DNA of 64,000 bases, from positions 434,001-498,000 of the forward strand of contig BSBK01007726.1 in the NCBI GenBank assembly GCA_027943335.1. Direction: 5' to 3'. Shown here piece by piece: positions 47,809 through 57,880 of the stretch. The stretch comes from Chamaecyparis obtusa (Eukaryota; Streptophyta; Pinopsida; Cupressales; Cupressaceae). The translations under genes were made by a program, and so were the position numbers. Position 1 is the stretch's first letter. Each line of letters begins with the position of its first letter. The notes beneath the pieces were generated by a model that had not been told where the DNA came from, searched no databases, and saw only the letters and a list, made by a program, of their open reading frames with translations.

Positions 47809-48640
47809 TATCTAGCAAATCCTCCAACTCTAATGTCACCAATTCTGGGCAAGCCAGTCTTGCCCTACATTTCAGCCATGACAGCTTCACTAGGTGCTCT
47901 TCTTGCTCAGCAAGATCATGAAGGAAAAGAAAAAGCCATCTACTACATCAGTCGCACTTTAGTGGGATATGAGTTAAACTATTCCCCTATTGAAAGAGCA
48001 TGTCTGGCTGTTGTCTTTTCTTCACAAAAGTGGTGACATTACATGTTGTCACATTCTACTTAGCTTATTGCAAAGATTGATCCTTTAAAGTATTTGTTAA
48101 GCAAGACAGCATTAACAAGCAGGTTGGCTAAGTGGGTCATGCTACTTTGTGAGTTTGATATTGATTATTTAGATAGGAAGGCTATCAAAGGTCAAGTGAT
48201 CGCAGATCAACTAGCTGATGCACCATTAACGGATGACCAACCTATACACATAGAGTTTCCTGATGCTTATATCTTAGCTTTGTTTACACAAGCATGGAAA
48301 TTATACTTTGATGGCTCGTACACTCAACAGGGTTCAAGAGCTGGTATTCTTTTTATCACGCCACAAGGATACACTATTCTGAAATCTTTCAAGTTGTTAT
48401 TTCCTTGCACCAATAATGTAGTAGAATATGAGGCTTTGCTGATTGGGTTAAAAATGGCTTTACAATGGAACGTATCTGAAATAAATGTCTACAGAGATTC
48501 TCAGCTGATTGTTAATCAGGTTAATGATGATTATCAGACCAAAGATGATAAGTTATTGCCATATAAATGTATGGTTGATGACTTTAAAAAGTATTTCTCT
48601 GTCATTACTTTTGAGTAGATTCCTCGACATGAAAACAAGG
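47809..48640 (+). pseudogene. C: RNase H and second (Tat-type) RNase H
   Basis: The first, degenerate copy (47833-48180) reads AMTASLGALLAQQDHEGKEK and YYISRTLVGYELNYSPIERA. The second (about 48290-48640) has KLYFDGSYTQQGSRAGILFI (Asp), NNVVEYEALLIGLKMAL (Glu) and VYRDSQLIVNQVND (Asp). The last acidic position is replaced (NKAINAM where F has NKEVDAM). Stops at 48034, about 48061 and 48616 are each one C-to-T step from Arg or Gln codons. Confidence 0.85.
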
Positions 48641-50046
48641 CTATTAATGCCATGGCAATGATTGCTTCTTTATTTGATATAGAAGATACCAAGGCCCATT
48701 TTGAGTTCTTGGTGGAATCCCTGACTTGTCTTGCATATGATGAGCCCGATACAAGTATTAAATGTCATCTGATTGGACATGACTCCCCAACCTATGGAAA
48801 GATCTATTCTTACCTCAAAGATAACACTCTACCTCCTGACCTATCCCGCAATCAAAAATAAACTTTTCTCCACCAAACCTCCCGCTATATCTTAATATCT
48901 GACACTTTTTATCAGTGAGGTTTTGACGGTACTCTCCTGCGATGTCTTGAACATGATGAAGCTCAACTTTCCTTACGTGATGTACATGAGGGTATTTGTG
49001 GGACACATTCGAGTGGTCCCTCTTTGGCTAAGAAACTCATGCGTATGGGTTATTATTGGCCTACCATGGAGGCAAACTCCTTTCATTTTGCTAGGGCATA
49101 CAAGAAATGTCAGATATATGGAAACCTTATCTGTGCTCCAGCTCAAGAGTTACATCCTTTTACAACTACTTTTCCATTCAGTCAATGGGGACTTGACCTC
49201 ATGGGTGCTATCAATCCTCCATCTTCAAATGGCCACAAATGGATTCTCACTGCCACAGAATACTTCACTAAATGGATTGAGGCCATTCCATTAATTACCG
49301 CCATAGGGAAACAAATCTCCATGTTTATCTTAAACTATATCATTTATAGATATGGTATACCTATGTATCTTATCACTAATCATGGGAAACAGTTTCAAAA
49401 CCAAGACATGGATGACTTGTGCACCAAATTCCACATCACCCACAACTATTCCACCATCTGCTATCCTCAAGGAAACGGCCAAGATGAGGCGTCAAACAAA
49501 ACAATTGTTAAAATCCTACAAAAGACTCTCAATGACACTGGCCATGAGTGGCATCTCCAACTTAATCCAGCCTTATGGGCTTACCGCACCTCCATCCGTA
49601 CTCCTACTGGAGCCACTCCATACTCCCTTGTCTATGGATCTAAAGCAGTCCTACCCCTCAAGGTCGAGTTGCCTTCACTACGTGTTACTCTTAAAGATTT
49701 AATTCCTGATGAAGAGTATAGAGTTGCACACCTGACTGAATTGGAACTCCTAGATGAACATCGTCAACGAGCCTATGATCATTTGAAAGTTTATCAGCAA
49801 CATCTATCCTGTCAATACAATAGCAAGGTAAAGATTAGAGACTTTCAGTTGGGTGACTTAGTCCTTCGAGAAAATCCAAAGAATCAACAACACCATGAAA
49901 AGAAGGGTAAGTTCGAACCAAATTGGTTAGGACCTTTTGTGATTACATCAGTCTATGGTTCTGGAGCCTATCAGTTGTCTACGCTAGAGGGAAACCCCTT
50001 GGATGAACCTATTAACAGTATCCATCTCAAGAAGTTCTATCCCTGA
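48641..50046 (+). pseudogene. C: integrase with GPY/F-type C-terminus
   Basis: Preceded by a linker with stops at about 48859 and 48916, the integrase is open from 49024 to 50046. It has GYYWPTMEANSFHF, CQIYGNLICAPAQELHPF, WGLDLMGAI (first Asp), YGIPMYLITNHGKQF (second Asp replaced by Asn) and NGQDEASNKTIVKI (Glu). The C-terminal module reads NWLGPFVITSVYGSGAYQLS and ends LKKFYP. The Asn at the second catalytic position should disable it. The TGA at 50044 closes gag-pol; the 3' hairpin starts 113 bases later. Confidence 0.88.
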
Positions 50047-52053
50047 AATCCCAATGCAAGGGGCATGTATATAGTCTGTATATATATATTCTGTAAAAAA
50101 AAAAATCAAAAATACAAAAAAATCACAAAATCAAAAGAAAAATTGCAATAAAAGCATATGGTGAAAACCTAGAAATAGGTGCTATGTGTGACAAGTTAGC
50201 TCCTCTATCTATTAGGATTCTTCTAGTGTGTCCGTTCATTGTATATATCCACAATAAAATGGTTACTCAATCCTTGTCCCCACCATGTATATATCATAAT
50301 AAAATGGCCAGTTCATACACCATCCATTGTATCTATCCGTAATAAAATCCCATCATAGCTTGATCTTTTGTCATGGTCTTCATCCTAGTCTTGTTGCATC
50401 TTTCTTCATCCATAATAAGTCAGTCCATCACCTAGCTGGGGGCATGTCCTTGACCTAGTTTGGGAAGTGGATCTATGATAGTCGTGACTCTTAGAGGACA
50501 CAATGGAGTTATTTTCACCAGGCAAGGCAAACGCAATCAAATGTTCTTTCACAATGGTATCTTCATGTTTAATCAGAATCTATGATCTATCCTTCGAATT
50601 GTGATTGCTTATCTATACATCTTGACTATACATCATCACTTGAACTGATCAACATATCCTAAATCAATCTTTATGGCAAAAGAAATGTATATTCATGGCA
50701 GGCATGTTAGAATGATTTGTTATAAATTACGCATTCATATCTAGATTTCATTGTTATCATGTTTCCTATGCTATTCTGGGATATCTTTGACATGAGTTTG
50801 AAACTCCCATATGTCATTGATTAGAATAGCTGGGATGGAGCATGATATTTTCTTTGATTATTGTTTGTGGGGTATTTTCTGATGAAATCACAAGAACAAG
50901 TAATTGGGGTGTCTGTGTATAAGTGCCTTCATCCATTTCATAGTATTGACAACATGCAAATCATGTTGTTCTAACAAATGCTATTTATGGTGATACGCCA
51001 TCGCATACCTCAACTCCAAATATTTATTCCCCGATGGAGGGGGAAAATATTCCTTGTCTGTTATGCAAATGAAACTTAGGTCAAATCAGTTCAATTATAC
51101 CTAGATGCTTATCAAGTTTACAATATTAAACTCCATGTAAAAAGTGCTCAGGTCATCCTGGTTTAATTATACCATGATGCTTGCATTTTCTTGCAACATA
51201 ACGAGCTTAATGATGAAAATCAAATTCTAGTTATTATGAATTTCTAAGATGTTACATGAAGTTGTGGAGATACTCATTTCATATTTCATTTTCCATTGCA
51301 TTTTACCATCTCATGAATTGTATAACAGTGCTCCTTTTATAAGGTTTTGTGGGTTATCTTTCTCATTAGGTTATCTGTTTCCTAAGTCCATTCTTCTTGT
51401 GTCAAGAACATTTTTATTTCAGTTGAGGACATTTGGACAACCAAAACTACTTTGCACTTAATCATTTTAAGACATGCATAATTATTATTAGGTGTGTTCA
51501 TTGGATATTTGTTATAGTTATCATTTCATCTTATTTCATTTTATCATGTTGTCAATCAGCTTAGGTACATTTATATTTATTACTTTAGCTATCATTTGCA
51601 TTCCAATATCATTTATTGTTCATTACATATATTTAATATCATCATGCATTTAGTATCCATTCATTTTACATTATTCACATTGTTTTTACATCATTGCATT
51701 CATCATCACATAGCGTTAGTGAACATCATTTTGAACATGCATTTATATCATCACATATATTAGATTATTTATCCATTAGCATCATATAGAAAATCAATCA
51801 TTTTGCATTTTAAGACATCTATTCCATGCATATAAAAGTAAATCATCACATCCTGCATATGTCAGTATGCACATGTATATAAACATCATAGAAAATCATG
51901 GTAGAACTGCATCAATCATATAAAGTCCATAAATACAACCAAACTGTCCAAATGTCCCATGATATATAATCAATAACAATGTGTCTACAGTCAGTGTCTA
52001 TCAAGTCAATATATAATGATAATATGATACAAAAAAATGTATACAAGTGGTAT
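50047..52053 (+). other. C: non-coding 3' region
   Basis: No gene. A-rich tract (50093-50158), one GGTGAAAACC hairpin, then about three copies of a unit containing ATAATAAAATGG with TATATATC nearby (50225-50350), and a GGGGGCATG run near 50440. About 51060-51200 matches the block shared with F and B. From 51480 the DNA is AT-rich with CATTT-type words. Confidence 0.5.
50160..50183 (+). repeat. C: GGTGAAAACC-type hairpin motif after the pol stop
   Basis: GGTG, AAAA, CCTA, loop GAAA, TAGG, TGCT. The inner arms pair perfectly around a GNRA-type loop; the outer arms pair only with G-U wobbles. C has one 3' copy, against four each in B and F. Confidence 0.7.
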
Positions 52054-54177
52054 CTATGACCCACTACTTCCTAAATCTGTCTGTCGCTGTCTACGAGCTA
52101 CAATAAGGCCCTGTGCTACTGAACCACCTGCTCCTGAGGATCCGCCCTGGTCTCCTAAACCTGTGGGTACTCTCGGAGGACATGATGATACACCTCCACT
52201 ACCAACTGGTGCCTGTACTGCTATCCTCACCGCTACTGAGCTCTCTCTAAAACTCCCAATCCACTGATCCCTAGGCACTACCTGTCTGTATGCCTCTCGC
52301 CAGTAGGATATCTCCTTCCCCACTTGTATCATGGCTCTCAAGCTATCTCCATGAGGACCTAGGTCCTCTATCCTCTATAACTCATCTAATAACATCTCAG
52401 ACTCCCTGAGTCTCTTAATTGCTACATCTCGCTCATGTCTCAGGACATCCATCTGATGCTCTAGCCTCTCAATCCATCTCTCTAGGCCTAGCACCTGGTC
52501 TACCTGAACCTATGTAACTACTAGCCTGACTAGCAGTGTATCAATATCTGGCTCCTCCTCCTCCACAACATCTCTTTGTAAATAGGGATCCTATCCCCCG
52601 ATGTCCATATCAGCTGGCTCATCCTGTGCCTGTACATCTGGCATCTTAGCATCCAGCTCATCCTATCTATCATCCTGCACCTAACCACCCTATACCACAC
52701 CACCCTGGGCTAGTCCAACATTTGCCTCATCCTGCACCTGTACCTATGCAGCTGGTCCCTGTACTAGGGCAACTAGAATCCATGCTGGAGGGACTAGTAC
52801 CTATAGTGGCACTCCCGCCGCTGGCTGTGATGGCTGTGCAGGAGGCTATCTCTATCCCTATCTAGCTGGAGGTGGCATTAGTCCCCTCTGCCTCACACCA
52901 CCTCCTCTCATCTGAGGTCCTGCCCTATCCCCTCTCCCTCCATCTCCTCCTCCATCTCCTCCACTTCCACCTCGTCTCCCTCACCCCCATCTATCTCTCC
53001 CTCAGAGTCTCCCCCATCATCTCTCTGTCGAATCTCTCTCTGGAGGCCTCACTGCTGGATTTGTAATCCACAAAACTGGAAAATCCCTCAAAAATTACTC
53101 CAAATCCATAGTCATCCTTGGGTCTACCATCGTCGGTCTCATTGACCATGCCTAAAATGGGGCATCCAAAAACTCCTACCAAGCAACATCGAATGATGCC
53201 ATGGGACCCCAGTCTCATCTCTCCTAATGTGTGTGAGCATGCTCTATCACTCCCTGCGGCATGCCCTGTATCCTGCTAAATTGTCTCAGGACCCGGGTAA
53301 CTAGCTATCCCTTAATGATAAATGGTGTATGACCTATCAACCACCATGACTCAAAAAAAAACCCAAGCTACCGCTCATCATCCCACGGCTCACACCCTAG
53401 GTAGGGTCTCCATGTCACTATGTCTAGTGTGTCAAAGGTATACTTCCAAAACTCTAAATGGCCCAATTTTTCCTGAGATAAAACTAAGGAGTATAAATGA
53501 ATATAGGGCTGCCCTGCGCCCCGAAATCTGATAGCCACTGGTTGAGTAACTGCAATATACTCCCATGCCCAAACATAGAGTAGTGTCACACCTGCTGATA
53601 ATGATGCACCCCTATGGTACACCACCTAATGCATGTCATGATAAAGATGTGCTAACAAACACACCCCCCAAGCATATCGGGTCCCCTCCATCATCCGTTG
53701 TAATGTGTGGCCCCATCCAACTGAAAATCCATGTGATCTATGATTAGGGCATACAAATCCCCCAATCGCTCCTACTAGCACTACTGGCAAAGGATCATAC
53801 AAGTCAACCATATCCTCCCAACTGATCTCTCCATCCTCTATGTCATCATCACCAAAGATGGCTCTGCACTCCGTAACTCTTTCGTGCCGATCATACTGTA
53901 CTAGCTCACCTGTGATGGGAAGATGGAGGATGTGATATACATCCTCTAATGTAATTGTCATCTCCCTTGTCAGAAGATGGAAGGTACTCATCTCTGAGTG
54001 CTATCGCTCTTCTAATGCTGTCATCATACTCAGATTCACCCAAATCTCAGGTATGTAAATCACATAATATAATCTGGATGCTCCAATCAACAGTCTATCT
54101 GTCTCCAACAACGCCGGTCTTAGATTCTGAGTCACAAGGTATCTCTCCCGTGACATCAGACTATCTATGATATCCTC
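52054..54177 (-). pseudogene. C: antisense plant mobile domain (PMD) gene, main exon
   Basis: The minus strand encodes LYYVIYIPEIWVNLSMMTAL, then MSTFHLLTREMTITLEDVYH, DGEISWEDMVDLYD, GFSVGWGHTLQRMMEGTRYA, WEYIAVTQPVAIRF, FDTLDIVTWRPYLGCEPWDD and a charged tail. Only about three stops fall in the PMD core (54177 to about 53368); further stops and shifts affect the C-terminal half. The last readable part (52054-52341) has KEISYWREAYRQVVPRDQWI and a Gly/Ser-rich end. An acceptor-like TTGAATAG precedes the exon. It resembles F's copy in order and position but differs in sequence. Its function is unknown; PMD proteins elsewhere act on transposon silencing. Confidence 0.85.
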
Positions 54178-54891
54178 CTATTCAAGTCAACAAACAATCA
54201 ACCTATCAAATTTTGATAAACTGATCTATCAATCTATCTATCCTATCATATCAAATATAAACATGTTCTTATCACATATTTCAACAGATGATTCTATCAA
54301 TTATCTATGCTCAAGACTGGTTAGCTAGAAAACATGCTACAATGTTGCCTATCTTGATCAAATCGATCAAAATCAAACACCGACAGATCCAATCGGCTTA
54401 TCGACATCAAGTTTGACCTAATTGACTATCTAGTTTGACCACATTCTATCACTTCAAACACATGCGCAACATTGAAATGTGTATGTGCAGCATTCTTTAA
54501 CATTTGCATAGGTTTTAACCTATGCATAGTTTTTCTTCACATTTGTGCAATAATTCTGCACGCATGCACAGATTTGGACAAAAGCGCAGTTTTATCGAAC
54601 ATTTGCACCACAAATATGCACAAATGTGCTGATTTTTCAAATGCACATTTTTATTTCACACTTGCGCAACTCTAACATTCCTCTAGTATGAATGCACAGT
54701 TTTCCTACACGTATGTGCAAAATGTTGTATTTTTCTACGCAAATGTTCCTATTTCCTACGCATTGGTGCACTGAAACTGCGCATTTATTCCACGCCTCAA
54801 AACAAAAACATTCCTAACCTAATTCTATCATTCAATCTATCCTAAACATGCTACAATTCTACTCTAACATGCATCAAATCATGAAATTACC
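54178..54891 (-). other. C: intron-like gap of the antisense PMD gene, with TGCGCA words
   Basis: Neither strand keeps a frame. Exact TGCGCA occurs at 54463, 54663 and 54778, with more than ten variants (TGTGCA, TGCACA, AGCGCA, ACGCAT) at 54460-54795. These are the same words as in C's 5' leader. Confidence 0.55.
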
Positions 54892-54990
54892 AAGGAGGAT
54901 CAAGTCACCTATCAGTTCACCCGAATCGGGTGGTCGCTGGAAGCATCTGACTCTCTCGAAGTGGTGATCTGACAATGGGAATGACATCAT
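54892..54990 (-). pseudogene. C: candidate first exon of the antisense PMD gene
   Basis: ATG at 54990 (minus strand) opens MMSFPLSDHHFERVRCFQRP, then PDSGELIGDLILL, and a donor-like GGTAATTT follows at 54891. The HHFERVRCFQRPP core matches the pattern in F's candidate exon. The phase to the PMD exon is not clean, so the splice is inferred. Confidence 0.42.
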
Positions 54991-55072
54991 GGTGGCTCTA
55001 CTCTTCTCTCTCTCGTGCTCTGATCTCCCAATGACAAGTGTGCACAATGATCCTATTGTGGACCCCTAAGCC

Positions 55073-55082
55073 TTATTTATAG
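55073..55082 (-). promoter_or_regulatory. C: TATA box of the antisense PMD gene
   Basis: The minus strand reads CTATAAATAAGGCTT, about 85 bases upstream of the candidate ATG, matching the arrangement in F (CTATATAAGGCTT). Confidence 0.58.
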
Positions 55083-55340
55083 CCTGTGGACCCTATCTCT
55101 CATTTTTCTTCCATTTCCCCACATTTTCACCCACCTTTTCATTTGTCTCTTTCGTGAGATTGATTAATCAAAATAACTATAAAAAAAAAAAAAAAGTAAT
55201 AATAAAAAAAAATTTAAACACAAATTCTTAATCAATCTCTCGAGGGGGCATGCTTACGTCATTTTAGACATTGTCTGGGGCAGGGGCAGGGGCAAAATGC
55301 TTGAAATTTTCTTTGAAACAATGTGATACACACATTATTT
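55083..55340 (+). other. C: non-coding stretch before the polypurine tract
   Basis: It holds a 15-base A run near 55181, a GAGGGGGCATG word near 55244 and GGGGCA repeated three times near 55276. No gene. Confidence 0.5.
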
Positions 55341-55355
55341 CAAAGAGGGGCAAAA
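55341..55355 (+). promoter_or_regulatory. C: polypurine tract
   Basis: CAAAGAGGGGCAAAA touches the 3' LTR and differs at one base from the tract of F and B. Confidence 0.85.
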
Positions 55356-56509
55356 TGTATAAACCTAAAAATGGCTTCATTAATTAATTAAATATTTATT
55401 ATTTAATTACTATTGACTTGATAAATTAATTAAATATTTATTATTTAATTAATAATTATTCCTCTATTTATTAAATAAATTATTCAATTTATTTAGTGAA
55501 TTCACTATAATCTATTCTTCTATCCTTAGTCTTCTAATTAGTCTTATTAAAGTGATTTAATTAAATATACAATCACCTAGATATGACTAAGTTTCCTAGT
55601 CCACCTCACCTACCTAGTCACCTGACACATCACTTTGGCTAAAATAAATAATTATTATTAATTATTTATTGATAATTATCCTCACCCACACATGTCCTAT
55701 TCTTAAGGGCTATGTGGCCTCATAGGACTTGGTCTCATAACCACATGTCCTCTCTTAAACCACGTCAAGAGACATTCCCTATTCCTAAGGGGCTTCTCAA
55801 GCCACCTCTAAGGGTCAAAGGTGACTCATAGGACACTTGTGCAAAGAGTCCTCATGAGGAAAAGGTCTCTCCCTCTTTCTCTCTTTGGTCTTCATGAGAC
55901 ACTTGACATGTGTCTTTCCCTTCCACCTTCTTCTCCTCCATGTCAATGTGAGAGGAACATCATCCCTATTCTTCCTCTCACATTCCAACTACATCCCCCT
56001 TTCTCTCATCTCCTTCAACCAAGTCAATCCTAGCCCTAGGATCTTCCACCTTTCATTCTCAACCGTAGGATTGTGCCACCTAGGCCTAGATCCTCCAAAA
56101 CTCTATAAAAGGAGCCTCATTTCCCATTTGAGAGCTAATAGGTATTTTTGATAACAAGCATTCAAGCATCCAAGAATTCAAGCAATCAAGCATTCCATAC
56201 AATCACCATTTCATTTGCATTCCATCCATTAGTTTGCATAAGCTATTGTGCACTCATTTCATTCAATCTCCACACTTTGGTAGCATCTTGGGAGAAGGCT
56301 TCATTTTGGAAATCTGAGAGCTCAACATCTTCAAGAAATCAAAGCTAGGAGGACAATGGAGACAAGCTGCATGGTAGGTGAAGGTAATTAAATTAGTTTC
56401 ATCATTTCATAGTTACTTTGCATTCTTCATTATGTTTGCATTAGATAGATTCATTGGCTTTAATAGTTAATTTATCATTTCTAGTTGTTAGACATCTGAT
56501 TTGCATACA
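55356..56509 (+). repeat. C: 3' LTR
   Basis: Same length as the 5' LTR (1154 bases) with no gaps that I can see. It begins TGTATAAACC and ends TTTGCATACA, followed by ATTCT. Substitutions between the copies include many transversions. Confidence 0.95.
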
Positions 56510-56514
56510 ATTCT

Positions 56515-57005
56515 CCACTTAACTAATTTTGCATTTAAATAAATAATTGATTTATTGGTTAATCAATCATTTAATCAAACTTTTATTAAAAACTATATTT
56601 TTAAATAATGACAACATGCTTTAATTAATTAAATATGAATTTAATCAATTACTCAAGATATTTTGGATTTATTGTCAAAATTAATAATACAATTAATAAT
56701 AGATAGAATTAAATTTAATTAAATAATTAAGTGGAAAATATTAAATCTAATAAATAAATATGAAAATATTCAATTAATCAAACCTTTAGGATAAATTGGA
56801 TTTATTGCCAAATAATCATCAAATTAAAGATAATTAGATAGTTTAGGAATATTGCTAGGAATATTCCCCGATGCAGAATTTAAGATAATCAATTATGATT
56901 CGATGATGTTCAGATGTGCCTTAGGTTAGGACTTCAATGTCAATTTCATTAGATTTGTAGATGTACGAGGTTAATGAACTTATAGCCCATTTTTGGGGTA
57001 TTACA
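56515..57005 (-). repeat. B: 5' LTR, second segment
   Basis: It continues 38889-39593 after C is removed and matches the right part of 25394-26574 (CCACTTAACTAATTTTGC onward), ending TTTTTGGGGTATTACA. ATGAT follows, the original target base order. Confidence 0.9.
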
Positions 57006-57545
57006 ATGATAGTTTTACTAAAGATAGTGTTAAGCCGACAGGACAGAATATGAAGATAGAATTGATAAAGAGTTAAGGGATTATTTTGTTTATCAAAATA
57101 ATGACTTAACAATATAAAGGAAAACATCCTAGATGTTAACCCTTGGATAAAGATTTTTTGTAATATGATAGCCGACTAGAAAGTTATTAATCTTAATAAA
57201 TTGTATAAAGATATGTAAAGATGTAATTGTAAAAAAGAGAAGTAATGAATGTATGTAATAGAGATAGTGAAAGAGCTGCAAAGAGATATTGATGCAAGTA
57301 GTATAAGGATACTTTTGATTAGTGGATCTTTGTGGGTACCATCCCCACTGGGGTTTTCCCTTGGCCAAGGTTTCCTCGAGAACAAATAATGTGTTATGAT
57401 TTCTTTTATCTTATTGCTATGCATGTTGTTTAGCTTTCTATGTTATGCATGCATTAAGATAATCTGTTATATCCATAATTGGGCAAAAGTAAAAGTTTGT
57501 AGAATACTAATTCACCCCCCCTCCCAGTATTCCCTATTTCTAACA
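57006..57545 (+). repeat. A: 3' LTR, second segment
   Basis: It continues the LTR cut at 25393 and matches 13600-14138, ending TATTTCTAACA. Minus-strand ORFs across it also appear in the left LTR and are not genes. Confidence 0.9.
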
Positions 57546-57840
57546 TCTCCACCATAGATTTGTTTCAAATTTTCCCAAACATCATCAAATCCAAGAACAT
57601 CAACATATTCAATCTCAAATAAGGTACTTACAATAGCTTCTTATTCTTGAGTATTCTCTTGTTGTTCCTTCAGTGATATGCATTTAGAGTTCCAGTAGGA
57701 GTGGTTTCATTGCATGTGACATGTATCGAGTATTGTGATCCCATACCTTTTAGATATAACTTCATTTTGTCACTCCAGGTAGTTGTCTTTATTGAACTTG
57801 TGAGGTTCCTTCCTCATCATTATATCTTTTCGTCAAGATG
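57546..57840 (-). pseudogene. D: Copia gag, N-terminal part
   Basis: The minus strand, from an ATG near 57830 (MMRKEPHKFNKDNYLE), gives Copia gag text: KLYLKGMGSQYSIHVTCNET, then WENLKQIYGG. It leads in phase across A into 13316 and onward. A stop and a frameshift early in the frame show decay. Confidence 0.78.
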
Positions 57841-57870
57841 TTAGGATTGCCACTAATAGGACCAAATCTA

Positions 57871-57879
57871 TGATACCAA
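57871..57879 (-). promoter_or_regulatory. D: primer binding site, initiator tRNA-Met type
   Basis: The minus strand reads TTGGTATCA just inside D's 5' LTR, placing D on the minus strand with gag at its left. Confidence 0.75.
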
Positions 57880-57880
57880 T

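Larger units (their letters stand above)
39594..56509 (+). mobile_element. Element C: youngest Tat-lineage Ty3/Gypsy element, nearly full length
   Basis: Two LTRs of exactly 1154 bases (39594-40747 and 55356-56509) differ at about 22 positions by my count (near 2%). A perfect ATTCT duplication (39589-39593 and 56510-56514) flanks it. It has a primer site, a 2.1-kb leader, one gag-pol frame with about 11 stops and one frameshift, a 3' region with an antisense PMD gene, and a polypurine tract. It sits inside B's LTR, so it inserted after B. Confidence 0.95.
25394..57005 (-). mobile_element. Element B: Tat-lineage Ty3/Gypsy element, interrupted by C
   Basis: LTRs are 25394-26574 and, split by C, 38889-39593 plus 56515-57005. 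On the minus strand the order is leader, gag, protease, G-patch-like linker, RT, RNase H, second RNase H, integrase, 3' region and polypurine tract. The flanking duplication is ATAAT (25389-25393) and ATGAT (57006-57010); the uninterrupted A LTR shows that ATGAT is original. Gag through RT share one frame, and RNase H to integrase has shifts. Confidence 0.92.
13317..57545 (+). mobile_element. Element A: non-autonomous Sirevirus-like Copia element, interrupted by E, B and C
   Basis: Left LTR 13317-14138; right LTR split as 25110-25393 and 57006-57545. A tRNA-iMet-type primer site follows the left LTR, and a polypurine tract precedes the right one. D's gag frame resumes in phase when A is removed. 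The target duplication is imperfect (TCTTA at 13312-13316, TCTCC at 57546-57550), probably from later mutation. The interior encodes coiled-coil and zinc-knuckle gag and a long accessory ORF, with no RT, RNase H or integrase. It therefore needed a partner element for movement. Confidence 0.88.

Noticed and set aside
13317..57545. A as an autonomous Copia element whose pol was hidden by the insertions
   Set aside because: When E, B and C are removed, the interior is continuous from zinc knuckles to the accessory ORF and polypurine tract with no protease, integrase or RT.
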